From Actinomycetota bacterium (GTDB lineage Bacteria; Actinomycetota; Actinomycetes; JACCUZ01), in NCBI GenBank assembly GCA_030841035.1, contig JAVEDI010000064.1, positions 1 through 63,081 on the forward strand: a DNA stretch of 63,081 nt, given 5' to 3'. Position 1 is the first letter of the stretch; every line of letters begins with the position of its first letter. Under the pieces are notes generated by a model. It did not search any database, was not told the origin of the DNA, and saw only the letters and a list, made by a program, of their open reading frames with translations. The position numbers and the translations under genes were made by a program. Shown here one piece after another: positions 1 to 14,771 of this stretch.

Positions 1-1
1 C

Positions 2-913
2 ATGCTCGACTGGGTCACAGACGGAGGTCTCGAGACCGACCTGCTGTTCCACCACCGGATCGACCTGCCGGAGTTTGCCGCGTTCCCGCTTGTGGACGAC
101 CCCGCCACGGCGCAGGTTCTCCTCGACTACTACCGCGACTACGTCGCCATCGCGAACGACGTCGGTGTCGGGGTGCTGCTCGAGACACCCACCTGGCGGG
201 CCAACCGCGACTGGGCCCACAGGCTCGGGTACGACGTCGCCGCGCTCGACCGGGTCAACCGTGCCGCCGTCGAGCTGGTGCGCCAAGCGGCGCCGGAGAC
301 CGCCCGTGCGCGGGTCTCGGGCGTGGTGGGACCACGAGGTGACGGGTACGTCGCCGCCGGAACGTCCGCCGATGCCGCGGCTGACTACCACCTGGCCCAG
401 GTCACGTCCTTCGCCGCCGCGGGCGTCGACGTCGTACACGCGATGACGCTCAACGAGACGGCCGAGGCCGTCGGAGTAGTGCGCGCCGCCCGCAGCGTCG
501 GGCTGCCCGTGGGCGTGTCGTTCACCGTCGAGACCGACGGCAGTCTCTCGGACGGCACCGCCCTCGGTCGGGCCGTCGAGCAGGTCGACGCCGACGCCGC
601 GCCTGACTGGTTCGGCGTCAACTGCGCCCACCCGACGCACGTGCTCAACGCCCTTGACGGCGGCGCCTGGCAGGGACGGCTGCGCAGCTTCCGGCCGAAC
701 GCCTCGACCCTCACCCACGCGGAGCTCGACGCCATGGAGGTGCTCGACGAGGGCGATCGCGACCTGCTCTGCGACAGCACCTGTGACCTGCTGGCGGCCC
801 TGCCCTCACTCACCACGCTCGGCGGATGCTGCGGCACCGACTTCACCCACGTCGCTGCCCTCTGGAGGGCCACCACAGCGCGCTCCGCCGCGGGCGCTGC
901 TGACACGACCTAG
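2..913 (+). CDS. homocysteine S-methyltransferase family protein
   Basis: The 303-residue product matches the zinc-dependent homocysteine S-methyltransferase family (MmuM/BHMT-like), which moves a methyl group from a donor such as S-methylmethionine to homocysteine. The start of the fold reads TDGGLET, and the three expected zinc cysteines are present: Cys208 in GVNCAHPTHV and Cys276-Cys277 in GGCCGT near the C-terminus. Length is normal for the family. The ATG lies at the second base of the window, so the ribosome binding site is outside and a slightly longer N-terminus cannot be excluded. The donor substrate cannot be read from sequence. It converges on the aldo/keto reductase downstream. 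Confidence 0.85.
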   Translation: MLDWVTDGGLETDLLFHHRIDLPEFAAFPLVDDPATAQVLLDYYRDYVAIANDVGVGVLLETPTWRANRDWAHRLGYDVAALDRVNRAAVELVRQAAPETARARVSGVVGPRGDGYVAAGTSADAAADYHLAQVTSFAAAGVDVVHAMTLNETAEAVGVVRAARSVGLPVGVSFTVETDGSLSDGTALGRAVEQVDADAAPDWFGVNCAHPTHVLNALDGGAWQGRLRSFRPNASTLTHAELDAMEVLDEGDRDLLCDSTCDLLAALPSLTTLGGCCGTDFTHVAALWRATTARSAAGAADTT

Positions 914-964
914 CGTTCGGGCCTAGCCGCGCGGCCGGAAGCGCCGCGGGACTCCCCCCTGTTG

Positions 965-1939
965 TCAGCGGTCGAGCATGCGCATCTGCGCCTCGTTGTG
1001 ATGGTCGCCAGCGGGCGGCGTGACCCTGGTGAGCTTGTCGACCTGCTCAGCAGTCAGCTCGACGTTGTCGGCGGCCACGTTCTCCTCGAGGCGGGACACC
1101 CGCTTGGTCCCCGGGATCGGAACGATGTCGTCGCCTTGCGCGAGTAGCCAGGCCAGCGCCACCTGTGCAGGTGTCGCGCCGACCTCCTCGGCGATCTGGC
1201 GCACCTCGTCGGCGACGCGCAGGTTGTGCTCGAAGTTCTCGCCGGTGAACCGTGGGTTGGTCTTGCGGAAGTCGTCGTCCTCCAGGTCGTCCACCGAGCG
1301 GATCTGACCGGTGAGGAACCCCCGCCCGAGCGGGGAGTAGGGCACGAAACCGATGCCGAGCCCGCGCAGCAGCGGCAGCACGTGCGCTTCCGGGTCCCGA
1401 GTCCACAGCGAGTACTCCGACTGCACTGCGGTGATGGGGTGCACGGCCTCGGCGCGCCTGATGGTGTCCACTCCAGCCTCGGACAGCCCGATGTGGCGGA
1501 TCTTGCCTTCGGTGACGAGGTCGGCAAGAGCGCCGACGGTGTCCTCGATCGCCGTGTTCGGGTCGACCCGGTGCTGGTAGTACAGGTCGATGTGGTCGGT
1601 GCCGAGCCGCTCGAGCGACCCCTCTACGGCGGCGCGGATGTTCGCGGGGCTGCTGTCGAGCTCCCCGGCGGCGCGGCCGGTGTGGGACACGAAGCCGAAC
1701 TTGGTCGCAAGCACGACCTGGTCGCGGCGGTCCTTGATGGCGCGGCCGACCAGCTCTTCGTTGTGGTAGGGCCCGTAGACCTCGGCGGTGTCGAGCAGGG
1801 TGACGCCGAGGTCCAGGGCCCGGTGGATGGTCCGGATGGACTCTGCCTCGTCGGTGGCAGCGCCGTACGCCCCGGACATCCCCATCGCGCCGAGGCCGAT
1901 GCGCGAGACCTGCAGGCCCCTCAGGTCGGCAGTTCGCAT
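965..1939 (-). CDS. aldo/keto reductase
   Basis: A 324-residue NADPH-dependent aldo/keto reductase of the large AKR family, which reduces aldehydes and ketones in the cytosol. The catalytic tetrad is visible as Asp50 and Tyr55 (LDTAEVYG), Lys80 (ATKFGF) and His123 (YYQHRVD). The C-terminal cofactor-binding segment [13 protein letters not shown] is also typical. The frame is open further upstream, but the ATG at 1939 is preceded by a GGGGAGG ribosome binding site and begins the conserved protein. The zinc alcohol dehydrogenase lies just upstream on the same strand, 64 bp away, so the two may be co-transcribed. The physiological substrate is unknown. Confidence 0.92.
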   Translation of the reverse strand: MRTADLRGLQVSRIGLGAMGMSGAYGAATDEAESIRTIHRALDLGVTLLDTAEVYGPYHNEELVGRAIKDRRDQVVLATKFGFVSHTGRAAGELDSSPANIRAAVEGSLERLGTDHIDLYYQHRVDPNTAIEDTVGALADLVTEGKIRHIGLSEAGVDTIRRAEAVHPITAVQSEYSLWTRDPEAHVLPLLRGLGIGFVPYSPLGRGFLTGQIRSVDDLEDDDFRKTNPRFTGENFEHNLRVADEVRQIAEEVGATPAQVALAWLLAQGDDIVPIPGTKRVSRLEENVAADNVELTAEQVDKLTRVTPPAGDHHNEAQMRMLDR

Positions 1940-2003
1940 GGTGCCTCCCCTTCCTGTGTCGGCCCTGAACGGGCCGTGACGGACGCGCCGCCGTGGCTGT
2001 TGA

Positions 2004-3035
2004 TCACTGCACGAGGACCTTGAGGGCCTCTCGGTGGGCCATTGCCCGGTAGCCCTCGGGGACCTCGTCGAGCTTGACGGTGCGGTCAAACACCCGGCCG
2101 GGGTCGACCGTTCCCTCGAGCACGTCAGGCAGCAGCTCGTCGATGTACGCGCGGGCCGGGGCGACGCCACCGGTCAGGGTGATGTTGCGCATGAACGGAC
2201 CGGAGTCCATCGCCACCTCGCTGTACTGCGGCGCGCCGACGCGGCTCACGACGCCGCCGTCCCGGACCACGGCAAGCGCCGTCTCGATCGCGGGCTTGAG
2301 CCCGACGCACTCGAGCACCGTGTGGGTGCCGTCACCGCCGGTCAGCTCCAGCAGCCGCTCCACGCCCTCCTCGCCCCGCTGCGCGATCACGTCGGTCGCA
2401 CCGAACTCACGGCCGAGGTCGGTGCGGACCTCGTGCCGGCCCATCAGGATGATCCGCTCGGCGCCGAGCCGCTTGGCGGCCAGCACCGCGGACAGGCCGA
2501 CCGCGCCATCGCCGATGACCGTCACGGTGGTACGCGGGTTGACACCGGCCGTTGCCGCGCAGTGGTGCCCGGTCGGGAACACGTCGGACAACGTCAGCAG
2601 CGACGGGAGCAGCGCGGCGTCCTCACCGACCGGCAGCCTGACCAGGGTCCCCTGCGCCTGCGGTACCCGCACAGCCTCCCCCTGCCCCCCGTCGATGCCG
2701 TCGCGGCCCCAGAAGCCGCCGTTCCGGCAGGAGGTCTGCAGGCCCTCGCGGCAGAAGTCGCAGGTGTTGTCCGCCCACACGAACGGTGCGAGGACGACAT
2801 CCCCGGCCTTCAGTCCCGCGACATCGCGACCCACGTCCTCGACGACGCCGAGGAACTCGTGCCCGATGCGCTGCGGGCCCTCGGATGCGGACTTGGACCC
2901 GTAGGGCCACAGGTCGCTCCCGCAGATGCATGAGCGCAGCACCCGCACGACCGCGTCGGTCGACTGCTGGATGACCGGGTCGGGCACCTCCTCGACCCGC
3001 ACGTCGCCGGCCGCGTAGATCACTGTTGCTCGCAT
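2004..3035 (-). CDS. zinc-dependent alcohol dehydrogenase
   Basis: A 343-residue medium-chain dehydrogenase/reductase that oxidises an alcohol with NAD(P). Catalytic zinc ligands are visible as Cys38 (CICGSD), His59 and Glu60 (GHEFLG). The structural zinc lobe has Cys92, Cys95 and Cys103, only three of the usual four cysteines. The Rossmann motif GDGAVG is at 175-180. The start chosen is the ATG at 3035, because the longer open frame upstream has no family similarity. The AKR gene follows on the same strand, suggesting a small redox operon. Substrate unknown; the threonine-dehydrogenase-like branch of the family is also possible. Confidence 0.9.
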   Translation of the reverse strand: MRATVIYAAGDVRVEEVPDPVIQQSTDAVVRVLRSCICGSDLWPYGSKSASEGPQRIGHEFLGVVEDVGRDVAGLKAGDVVLAPFVWADNTCDFCREGLQTSCRNGGFWGRDGIDGGQGEAVRVPQAQGTLVRLPVGEDAALLPSLLTLSDVFPTGHHCAATAGVNPRTTVTVIGDGAVGLSAVLAAKRLGAERIILMGRHEVRTDLGREFGATDVIAQRGEEGVERLLELTGGDGTHTVLECVGLKPAIETALAVVRDGGVVSRVGAPQYSEVAMDSGPFMRNITLTGGVAPARAYIDELLPDVLEGTVDPGRVFDRTVKLDEVPEGYRAMAHREALKVLVQ

Positions 3036-3239
3036 GAAAACGTTTCTTCCGTCCTGTCGGTGAGCCGCCACCCGGCGTTGTCGCTGGGCCGGGTCGGTTC
3101 GCTCCGGCGGCCTGTCACCACCGAAACGGTTCGTCCCAACGATGAACAACCGCAGGCGACGTACGCCATTCCCTCGCCTCGCGCCGAACCGAGGTGCCCG
3201 CACCCGACCGGGCCACCAGCCTACGGCGGCCCGAGGTCG

Positions 3240-4136
3240 CTAGCTGACGGTGATCGAGAGGACCTTGTCGGCGGTCGTGCCACGTGAGTCGCCGGCCCGG
3301 ACGGTGAAGGTGAACGTGCCCCGGGCCGTCGGCGTGCCGGCGATCGACCCGCGGGAGGTCAGCTGCAACCCCGGGGGCAGGGTCCCCGACAGCAGGCTCC
3401 ACTGGTAGCCGGGCAGGCCGCCGTCGGCGGTCAGGATGATCCAGTAGCTGCCACCCGCGGTCCCGGGGTCGGCGCTCGCCGTCGTCACGGTCACCGGACG
3501 AGGAGCGGCGACGGTGACGGTGAACGACTCGGTGTCGGTAGCGCCGGCTGCATCGGTCACCTGCACTCTGAACGTGTAGGTGCCCTCCGTCGTGGGCCGC
3601 CCGGCGATCTGGCCGTCGGTCTGACCCTGCAGGTAGGGCCCGGTCATACCGACAGGGATGCGCCCGGCGAGATAGGACCAGCTAACCGGGCCGGCGCAGC
3701 CGGTGGTCGGCAAGTAGTAGGCCTTCATGTCCCCGAGCGGGTACGTCGCGGGCGCCTGCGGGGTGATCACGCAGCTGCCCGTCGGCGGTGGGTTGCTGCC
3801 CGGCGGCACCGCGGGGGTAGGTGTGCAACCAGCCAGCCGCACGGTCGCGGTCAGGGTCTGCCGGTCGGACACGACCACCATGCAGTCGTCGGCGCGGAAG
3901 TTCGCCGCGACGACGTGGTAGGCGCCCGACACGTCAGCGCGGATGCCGGTGGAGCTCGACGCGGACTCGACCATCACGAAGACACCGGGGACGGCGTTCG
4001 TGCCGTCCAGACGCAGCTGGCCGCCTTTGAGCTCGGCACGGGACACGGTGACCGCGCCGGCACTGCCGGGAAGGGAGACCACCCCGACCAGCACCACTAG
4101 AGCGGCGAGGATGGCAAGCAGCGCCTTGCGCAACAT
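3240..4136 (-). CDS. secreted protein with putative Ig (He_PIG-like) domains
   Basis: A 298-residue exported protein of unknown role. Residues 1-29 form a signal peptide (a hydrophobic run ending in SAGA). Residues about 30-110 look like a small beta-sandwich with cysteine-containing loops, followed by a proline-rich linker. Two repeats then resemble the putative-Ig family: each carries the G-x-I-x-G-x-P-T signature (GQIAGRPTTEGTYTF and GSIAGTPTARGTFTF) and ends in a beta strand such as FTVTV or LSITVS. Such domains are usually surface adhesion or spacer modules. ATG 4136 is preceded by AGGAGAG. It is divergently transcribed from the M28 peptidase gene, which also encodes an exported protein. 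Confidence 0.75.
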   Translation of the reverse strand: MLRKALLAILAALVVLVGVVSLPGSAGAVTVSRAELKGGQLRLDGTNAVPGVFVMVESASSSTGIRADVSGAYHVVAANFRADDCMVVVSDRQTLTATVRLAGCTPTPAVPPGSNPPPTGSCVITPQAPATYPLGDMKAYYLPTTGCAGPVSWSYLAGRIPVGMTGPYLQGQTDGQIAGRPTTEGTYTFRVQVTDAAGATDTESFTVTVAAPRPVTVTTASADPGTAGGSYWIILTADGGLPGYQWSLLSGTLPPGLQLTSRGSIAGTPTARGTFTFTVRAGDSRGTTADKVLSITVS

Positions 4137-4299
4137 GGGTCTCTCCTGTCGTCGGTGGCTCCATAGGACTCCGCGGGTCGGGACCGGCGCCACGAGACCT
4201 TCGGCGTAGGACCAATGGCCAGTGCGGACGTCCGGCGTCGCTCCCGGCACCCACGTGAGCGCCATGGACACCGGTGGTGACCGGGTCCACCATGAGGCC

Positions 4300-5745
4300 A
4301 TGAGCCAGAGCGAGCCTGGATCTGTCAGGCGCCCCTCGCGGCGCACGGTGCTGATCGGCGCGACGGCGACGACAGCCTCGATAGCCGGGGGGCTGCTCGG
4401 CTCGGGAGGAGCCGCGGCCGACGACCACTCCCCGGCGCCGGGACCGGGCGTTGCGGTGCGGCCACAACGGCCCGACCGGGAGCTACGGCGGCTGCTCGGT
4501 GAGCTGGACAGGGGCCGCGTGGAGGAGACCGTTCTGCGGCTGACGCAGTTCGGGACCCGTCACACGTTGTCCAGCCAGGACGACCCGGTGCGCGGCATCG
4601 GCGCGGCCCGGGACTGGATTCGCGACCAGCTGCAGGCATCCGCGGCGGCCTCCGGTGGCCGGATGACTGTTGAGGTGCAGTCATTCGTCCAGCCGGCCGG
4701 CGGGCGGATCCCGGTGCCGACGACCATCAGCAACGTGGTCGCCACCTTGCACGGCAGCACGTCCCCGGACCGTGTGTACGTCGTTTCCGGCCACTACGAC
4801 TCGCGGGTGACCGACGTCCTGGACTTCACCAGCGACGCCCCCGGAGCCGACGACGACGCTTCCGGTGTCGCCGCGGTGCTGGAGCTGGCGCGGGTGTTCG
4901 CCACCCGTCCGACGGAGGCGACCATCATGTTCGTCGCGTACGCGGGAGAAGAGCAGGGACTGTTCGGGTCACAGTTCATGGCGCGACAGCTGCGAGCCGG
5001 GAAGGCCGACGTCCAGGCGATGTTCAGCAACGACATCGTCGGTGCCAGCAGTGCGTTCGACGGCACCCCGCCCGACCCGCGCACCGTGCGGTTGTTCGTC
5101 GAAGGTGTGCCCACCGCCGAGACCGCCCAGCAGACCGCGAACCGGCAGCTGGTCGGGGGCGAGAACGACGGGCCGTCCCGCCAGCTCGCGCGATTCGTCC
5201 AGGACGTCGCGCAGAACGAGGAGACGGGCCTGCGCGTGCGGGTGATCTGGCGACGGGACCGTTTCCTGCGCGCCAGCGATCATGTCTCGTTCCTGCAGCA
5301 GGCCTACCCCGCAGGCCGGTTCACCGAGCCCCGGGAGAACTTCAACCACGAGCACCAGAACACCCGCGTCGAGAACGGCGTCCAGTTCGGCGACCTCCCG
5401 CAGTTCTGCGACTTCGGCTACATCACCCGGGTCGCGAAGGTCAACGCGGCCACCCTGTGGTCGCTCGCGCAGGCACCAGGTACGCCGAAGGACGTCACGA
5501 TCGTCGCCGCGGTCCTGACCAACACCAGTACCCTGACCTGGACGCGCGGCGCCGAACCCGACCTCGCCGGGTACGAGGTGGTCTGGCGCGAGACGACCGC
5601 GGCGCAGTGGACCAACGTGATCCCGGTCGGCGACGTGACGACAGCGACCATCGACCTCGCCAAAGACAATGTGCACTTCGGTGTGCGCGCCGTCGACCGC
5701 GACGGTCACCGCAGCCCGGTCGCCTACCCCCAACCGTCGGGTTAG
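4300..5745 (+). CDS. Tat-exported M28 family metallopeptidase with C-terminal fibronectin-like domain
   Basis: A 481-residue zinc aminopeptidase-type enzyme. The N-terminus has a twin-arginine signal (SRRTVLIGATA, then a hydrophobic stretch and an Ala-rich cleavage region). The M28 core shows the two-zinc set: His165 (GHYDSR), Asp185 (GADDDASG), Glu217 as catalytic base and Glu218 (YAGEEQGLFGS), Asp245 (NDIVG) and His328 (SDHVSF). Residues from about 400 form a fibronectin type III-like domain (TLTWTRGAEPDLAGYEVVWR). The ATG at 4300 is chosen because it begins just before the Tat signal; earlier in-frame starts would push the signal inward. It probably trims N-terminal residues from extracellular peptides. 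Confidence 0.87.
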   Translation: MSQSEPGSVRRPSRRTVLIGATATTASIAGGLLGSGGAAADDHSPAPGPGVAVRPQRPDRELRRLLGELDRGRVEETVLRLTQFGTRHTLSSQDDPVRGIGAARDWIRDQLQASAAASGGRMTVEVQSFVQPAGGRIPVPTTISNVVATLHGSTSPDRVYVVSGHYDSRVTDVLDFTSDAPGADDDASGVAAVLELARVFATRPTEATIMFVAYAGEEQGLFGSQFMARQLRAGKADVQAMFSNDIVGASSAFDGTPPDPRTVRLFVEGVPTAETAQQTANRQLVGGENDGPSRQLARFVQDVAQNEETGLRVRVIWRRDRFLRASDHVSFLQQAYPAGRFTEPRENFNHEHQNTRVENGVQFGDLPQFCDFGYITRVAKVNAATLWSLAQAPGTPKDVTIVAAVLTNTSTLTWTRGAEPDLAGYEVVWRETTAAQWTNVIPVGDVTTATIDLAKDNVHFGVRAVDRDGHRSPVAYPQPSG

Positions 5746-5841
5746 TCGCGACACCCGTCCTCTCGACCGCGCACCGAGCCACCCGATCCTGCGCCCTGCT
5801 TGCCAGATCCGGGCTCGGGGGGAGTATGGTCACCGACTGCA

Positions 5842-5930
5842 ACACGGGAGCCCGGTAAGGACCGGGCTGAGAGGGTGGGCTGCCAGCCCCCGACCGTCCG
5901 AACCTGATCCGGGTAATGCCGGCGCAGGGA
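5842..5930 (+). promoter_or_regulatory. TPP riboswitch (THI element)
   Basis: The sequence carries both conserved blocks of the thiamine pyrophosphate riboswitch: ACGGGAG ... GGGCTGAGAGGG on the 5' side and ACCTGATCCGGGTAATGCCGG on the 3' side (positions about 5844-5875 and 5902-5922). It lies in the leader of the thiamine operon, about 60 bp before the first thiE start. By family knowledge, TPP binding turns off expression of the downstream genes, in actinobacteria usually by hiding the ribosome binding site. The distance to GGAGGGAGG before 5989 fits translational control. Confidence 0.95.
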
Positions 5931-5988
5931 GTTCACCAGAGCCTGACGGCTGCCCTCTCTCCCATCCGTGTGCGCGGAGGGAGGCGTC

Positions 5989-6612
5989 GTGTCCGTCGGG
6001 CGGCTGCACGTCATCACCGACACCCGGCCGGGACGCCCGACGGTCGAGGTCGTCCGGGCCGCTCTGTCGGCTGGGGCGCCGGTCGTGCAGGTGCGCGCCA
6101 AGCAGGCCGGCGACCGCGAGCTGTTCGACCTCGCCTGCCGGGTGGTCGACCTGTGCCGCGCGAGCGGCGCCCAGTGCCTGGTCGACGACCGGACCGACAT
6201 CGCGCTCGCGGCCGCCGCCGCCGGGGCACACCTGGGTGCGCAGGACCTACCGGTCCACGCGGCCCGCCGGATCGTCGGGCCGGCGTTCGTGCTCGGCGCC
6301 ACGGCACGGGACCCGGCAGGCGCGCGCGAGCTGGTCGCGCAGGGCGCCACCTACCTCGGTGTCGGTCCGGCGCACCTGACGAACACCAAGGCCGGGCTGC
6401 CCGAGCCGCTCGGGCCGGCGGGTGTGGGCGCCGTGGCCGGCGCGGTCACGGTGCCGGTGATCGCGATCGGCGGGGTGACGGCGGACCGCGTTCCCGCGCT
6501 GGTCGCAGCCGGAGCACACGGCGTCGCGGTGGTCACCGAGGTGTCCGACGCCGCCGACCCAGCCGCGGCCGTCTCGGCGCTGCTGCGCGCCCTCGGGGAC
6601 GGCGCAGCATGA
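5989..6612 (+). CDS. thiE: thiamine phosphate synthase
   Basis: A 207-residue TIM-barrel enzyme that joins HMP pyrophosphate to thiazole phosphate to make thiamine phosphate. ThiE landmarks appear in order: VQVRAKQ (phosphate and substrate binding), DDRTDIALA, HLGAQDLPV, LGVGPAHLTNTK and AIGGVT. The GTG at 5989 is preferred over the in-frame GTG at 5968, because GGAGGGAGG sits 5 bases before it. It is the first gene after the TPP riboswitch, and its stop overlaps the thiO start (ATGA). A second ThiE-like gene lies at 8781, so this copy is the better ThiE candidate because it keeps DDRTDIA. Confidence 0.9.
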   Translation: MSVGRLHVITDTRPGRPTVEVVRAALSAGAPVVQVRAKQAGDRELFDLACRVVDLCRASGAQCLVDDRTDIALAAAAAGAHLGAQDLPVHAARRIVGPAFVLGATARDPAGARELVAQGATYLGVGPAHLTNTKAGLPEPLGPAGVGAVAGAVTVPVIAIGGVTADRVPALVAAGAHGVAVVTEVSDAADPAAAVSALLRALGDGAA

Positions 6613-7774
6613 CCGCCGGCGGCCGGGCAGACGTGGTGGTGGTCGGGGCCGGGGTGATCGGTGCCGCGGTCGCCTGGCGGACCGCACAGCGCGGGCTCTC
6701 GGTCGTCCTGGTCGACCCCGCGCCGGGCTGCGGCGCGTCGTACGCCGCCGCCGGGATGCTGGCACCGGTCGCGGAGGCTGCCTACGGCGAGGAGACCCTG
6801 CTCGGGCTGTGCCTCGACTCCGCGGCGCGCTACCCGGCGTTCCTTGCCGAGCTGCGCGGGGCCTGCGACGTCCCGGTGGCCCGGACCAGCGGGGCAACCG
6901 TGGTGGTCGCTCTCGACGGTGACGACCTGCGCGCGCTGGACCGGCTCTCCGACTACCACGACGAGCTCGGCCTGCCGGTGCGCCGGCTCACCGGCCGGGA
7001 CTGCCGCCGGCTCGAACCGCTGCTCTCGCCGCGGGTCCGTGGCGGCCTGTCGGTCGAGGGCGACCACGCCGTCGACCCGCGCGCCCTGGTGCAGGCCCTG
7101 CTGGCTGCGGGCGCACGGCGTGGCGTCCGGCTGGTACGCCGGTCCGCCAGCTCGCTGCTGGTGGAGTCCGGCTCCGCACGCGGGGTGCGGCTGGACACCG
7201 GTGAGGACCTGACCGCAGACGTGGTCGTCGTCGCCGCCGGCTCGTGGTCCGGCCCGACGGGACCGCTGGGCGGGCTGCCCGCGCACCTGGTCCCGCCGGT
7301 GCGCCCGGTCAAGGGCCAGGTCCTGCGGCTGCGCGGCGAGCCCGGGCCCGCCGGGCTGACCCGGACCGTGCGGGGTTGGGCGCACGGCGCCCCGGTGTAC
7401 GTCGTGCCCTACGGCGACGGTCGCGTGGTCCTCGGCGCGACGAGCGAGGAGATGGGCTTCAACACCGACGTGACCGCCGGCGGGGCCTACGAGCTGCTGC
7501 GCGACGCGCTGGCCCTGGTGCCCGGGCTCGCGGAGCTGGAGCTGGTCGAGGCGACCGCGCGACTGCGGCCCGCCACCCCGGACAACGCCCCGCTGATCGG
7601 CCCCACTGCGATGCCCGGCCTGGTGCTGGCGACCGGGCACTACCGCAACGGGGTGCTGCTCGCTCCGGTCACCGCCGACGCGCTCGCCGGCTTCCTCGCT
7701 ACCGGCGTTCCCGCCGGCGAGGTCAGCGCGTTCTCGCCCCGGCGCTTCTCCGCCACGGCGCAGCAGGTGAGCCG

Positions 7775-7778
<4 letters not shown>
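6609..7778 (+). CDS. thiO: glycine oxidase ThiO
   Basis: A 389-residue FAD-dependent D-amino-acid-oxidase-fold enzyme. It oxidises glycine to dehydroglycine, the nitrogen and carbon donor for the thiazole ring. The N-terminal FAD motif is VVVVGAGVIGAA at about residues 9-20, and the family segment ASYAAAGMLAP follows. The C-terminal signature RPATPDNAPLIG ... TGHYRNGVLLAP matches ThiO. ATG 6609 overlaps the thiE stop by 4 bases. ThiO replaces the anaerobic ThiH route, which suits an aerobic organism. The frame is open far upstream, but that region is the antisense shadow of thiE. Confidence 0.93.
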
Positions 7779-11973
<4,195 letters not shown>

Positions 11974-12007
11974 GCGGGCCCAGCCACGCCGGTCGAGGGC
12001 ACGTAGG

Positions 12008-14584
12008 GTGACGGGCGTGCAGCCACCGTCCGAGTCGGCGATGCGGCGCGTGCTGCGCCGGGCGAGTGACGGCGTCGCCCTGGACGCGGTCGAGGCCGAG
12101 GTGCTGCTGCACGCCCGCGGCCCCGACCTCGACGCCTTGTGCACGTCGGCGTCGCGCGTGCGTGACGCGGGTCTGGCCGACGCCGGACGCCCCGGGGTGG
12201 TGACGTACTCGCGCAAGGTGTTCGTGCCGCTCACGAGACTGTGCCGAGACCGCTGCCACTACTGCACGTTCGCCACCGTGCCCGGCCGGGTCCCGGCGGC
12301 GTTCCTCGAACCGGACGAGGTCCTCGCGATCGCCGCGGCGGGCGCCGCCGCGGGCTGCAAGGAAGCACTGTTCACCCTGGGCGACCGGCCGGAGTCCCGG
12401 TGGTCGGCGGCGCGGGAGTGGCTCGAGGCCCGCGGCTACGCGGACACCCTGTCCTACCTGCGGGCGATGGCTGTGCTGGTGCTGGAGGAGACCGGGCTGC
12501 TGCCCCATCTCAACCCCGGCGTGATGAGCTGGGCCGAGCTGGCGCGGCTGCGCCCGGTGGCGCCGTCGATGGGCATGATGCTCGAGACCTCCGCCACGCG
12601 GCTGTGGTCGGAGCCCAGTGGCGCGCACCACGGGTCCCCGGACAAGGAACCGGTGGTGCGGCTGCGGGTGCTCGAGGACGCCGGGCGCCTCGCGATCCCC
12701 TTCACCACCGGCGTACTCATCGGCATCGGCGAGACCTACGCCGAGCGCGTCGAGTCGCTGCAGGACATCCGGCGAGTGGCCAAGGCCTACGGCGGCATCC
12801 AGGAGGTCATCGTCCAGAACTTCCGGGCCAAGCCGGACACCGCGATGCGCGCCCGGCCCGACACCCAGGCCGAGGAGCTGGCCGCCACCATCGCGGTGGC
12901 GCGGCTGATGCTCGGCCCCCGGATGCGCGTCCAGGCCCCGCCCAACCTGGTGGGCGACCAGTTCGAGCTGATGCTGCGCGCCGGCATCGACGACTGGGGC
13001 GGGGTGTCCCCGGTCACTCCCGACCATGTCAACCCGGAGCTCCCGTGGCCGGCGGTGGAGGAGCTGCGCGCCCGGTCGGCCGCGGCCGGCTTCCAGCTGC
13101 GCGAGCGGCTCACGATCTACCCGGAGTACGTCGTGCGTGCCGAGCAGTGGCTGGACCCCCGGCTGGCCGCCCACGTCGGCGCGCTCGCCGAGCCGGGCAC
13201 CGGTCTCGCGGCGGCCGGCGCCGAGCCGGTCGGTCAGCCGTGGCAGGAGCCCGAGGGCGGCCTCGCGACGACCGGGCGCAGCGACCTGCACACCGGCATC
13301 GACACCGCCGGCCGCACCAGCGACCGTCGCGGGGACTTCGACACCGTGTACGGCGACTGGGACGCGCTGGCCGAACGGGTCAGCGGCCCGGCCACCTCCG
13401 CTGCGCGGCCAGCCTCCACCGCCGGCCTACGGGCGGACTTCGTCGCGGCGATGCGTCGGGCCGAGGCCGACCCGGCCGGCCTGCCGGACGCCGACGCGCT
13501 CACCCTGCTCGACGCCGAGGAGGGCGAGGAGCTGGAGGCACTGGCGCAGCTGGCCGATGCGTTGCGCGTCGAGGCCGTCGGCGAGGACGTCACCTACGTC
13601 GTCACGCGGAACATCAACTTCACCAATGTCTGCTACACCGGCTGCCGGTTCTGCGCGTTCGCCCAGCGTCGAACCGACGCGGACGCCTACACGTTGTCGC
13701 TGGACCAGGTCGGGCAGCGTGCCGAGGACGCATGGGCGGTGGGTGCCACGGAGGTGTGCATGCAGGGAGGTATCCACCCCGACCTGCCGGCCACGACGTA
13801 CTTCGACCTCGCTGCGGAGGTCAAGCGCCGCGCGCCGGAGATCCATCTGCACGCCTTCTCCCCGATGGAGGTCGTCAACGGCGCCACCCGCGCCGGGCTG
13901 TCGATAACCGACTGGCTCAGCGCCGCCCGTGAGGCAGGAGTCGACTCGCTGCCGGGCACGGCGGCAGAGATCCTCGACGACGACGTCCGCTGGGTCCTCA
14001 CCAAGGGCAAGCTGCCCGCGTCGTCCTGGGTGGAGGTCATCACCACCGCACACCGGCTGGGCCTCCCGACGACGTCCACAATGATGTACGGCCACGTCGA
14101 CGCACCTAGGCACTGGGTCGCCCACCTCAAGCTCATCGCCGCTATCCAGGCCGAAACCGGCGGGTTCAGCGAGTTCGTGCTGCTGCCCTTCGTGCACACC
14201 AGCGCACCGATCTACCTCGCCGGCCTCGCCCGGCCCGGACCCACGATGCGCGAGAACCGCGCCGTCCACGCCCTCGCCCGCATCCTGCTGCACGGCCGGA
14301 TCGCCAACATCCAGACCAGCTGGGTCAAGCTCGGTGACGAGGGGGTCCAGCTCGTGCTGCGCGGCGGCGTCAACGACCTCGGGGGGACCCTGATGGAGGA
14401 GACCATCAGCCGGATGGCCGGATCGCAGCACGGCAGCCACAAGACCGTCTCGGCGCTGGAAGCGCTCGCCCGGGCCGCCGGTCGACCCGCCCGCCAGCGC
14501 ACGACGACCTACGGCACCGTCGACCCCGAGCGGATCGCAGTGGCCCGTTACCACGACGGGATCCTCCACCACGTCACGCGATGA
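12008..14584 (+). CDS. fbiC: 7,8-didemethyl-8-hydroxy-5-deazariboflavin (FO) synthase, fused CofG-CofH
   Basis: An 858-residue fusion of two radical SAM domains that makes FO, the chromophore of coenzyme F420, from tyrosine and the ribityl-pyrimidine intermediate of flavin synthesis. The CofG half has Cys79, Cys83 and Cys86 (CRDRCHYC). The CofH half has Cys542, Cys546 and Cys549 (CYTGCRFC). The fused form is the actinobacterial arrangement. GTG 12008 is the earliest start, and a second GTG three codons later is also possible. The closeness to thiC suggests co-transcription but does not prove that FO synthesis responds to the TPP riboswitch. Confidence 0.97.
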   Translation: MTGVQPPSESAMRRVLRRASDGVALDAVEAEVLLHARGPDLDALCTSASRVRDAGLADAGRPGVVTYSRKVFVPLTRLCRDRCHYCTFATVPGRVPAAFLEPDEVLAIAAAGAAAGCKEALFTLGDRPESRWSAAREWLEARGYADTLSYLRAMAVLVLEETGLLPHLNPGVMSWAELARLRPVAPSMGMMLETSATRLWSEPSGAHHGSPDKEPVVRLRVLEDAGRLAIPFTTGVLIGIGETYAERVESLQDIRRVAKAYGGIQEVIVQNFRAKPDTAMRARPDTQAEELAATIAVARLMLGPRMRVQAPPNLVGDQFELMLRAGIDDWGGVSPVTPDHVNPELPWPAVEELRARSAAAGFQLRERLTIYPEYVVRAEQWLDPRLAAHVGALAEPGTGLAAAGAEPVGQPWQEPEGGLATTGRSDLHTGIDTAGRTSDRRGDFDTVYGDWDALAERVSGPATSAARPASTAGLRADFVAAMRRAEADPAGLPDADALTLLDAEEGEELEALAQLADALRVEAVGEDVTYVVTRNINFTNVCYTGCRFCAFAQRRTDADAYTLSLDQVGQRAEDAWAVGATEVCMQGGIHPDLPATTYFDLAAEVKRRAPEIHLHAFSPMEVVNGATRAGLSITDWLSAAREAGVDSLPGTAAEILDDDVRWVLTKGKLPASSWVEVITTAHRLGLPTTSTMMYGHVDAPRHWVAHLKLIAAIQAETGGFSEFVLLPFVHTSAPIYLAGLARPGPTMRENRAVHALARILLHGRIANIQTSWVKLGDEGVQLVLRGGVNDLGGTLMEETISRMAGSQHGSHKTVSALEALARAAGRPARQRTTTYGTVDPERIAVARYHDGILHHVTR

Positions 14585-14771
14585 GGGGATCCTGCGACGT
14601 CACCGGGCGGTGCACCGCTGCGTGACTTCACAGCCTCTCGCGCGGTGCCGGACCGGGGCCCGAGGGGAGATTGCCGCGAGTAGCACTGGGCAGGGCGCCC
14701 GGGCCGCCCCCTCCAGGCAGTTGCGACGTCAGGCCGCGGGCGGCCGAGCCGGCGTCCTGAGGAGGCATGTG

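Noticed and set aside
5916-6608. Long N-terminal extension of thiO across thiE
   Set aside because: The extension is Arg/Gly/Pro-rich shadow of thiE in another frame; the FAD motif begins right after ATG 6609.
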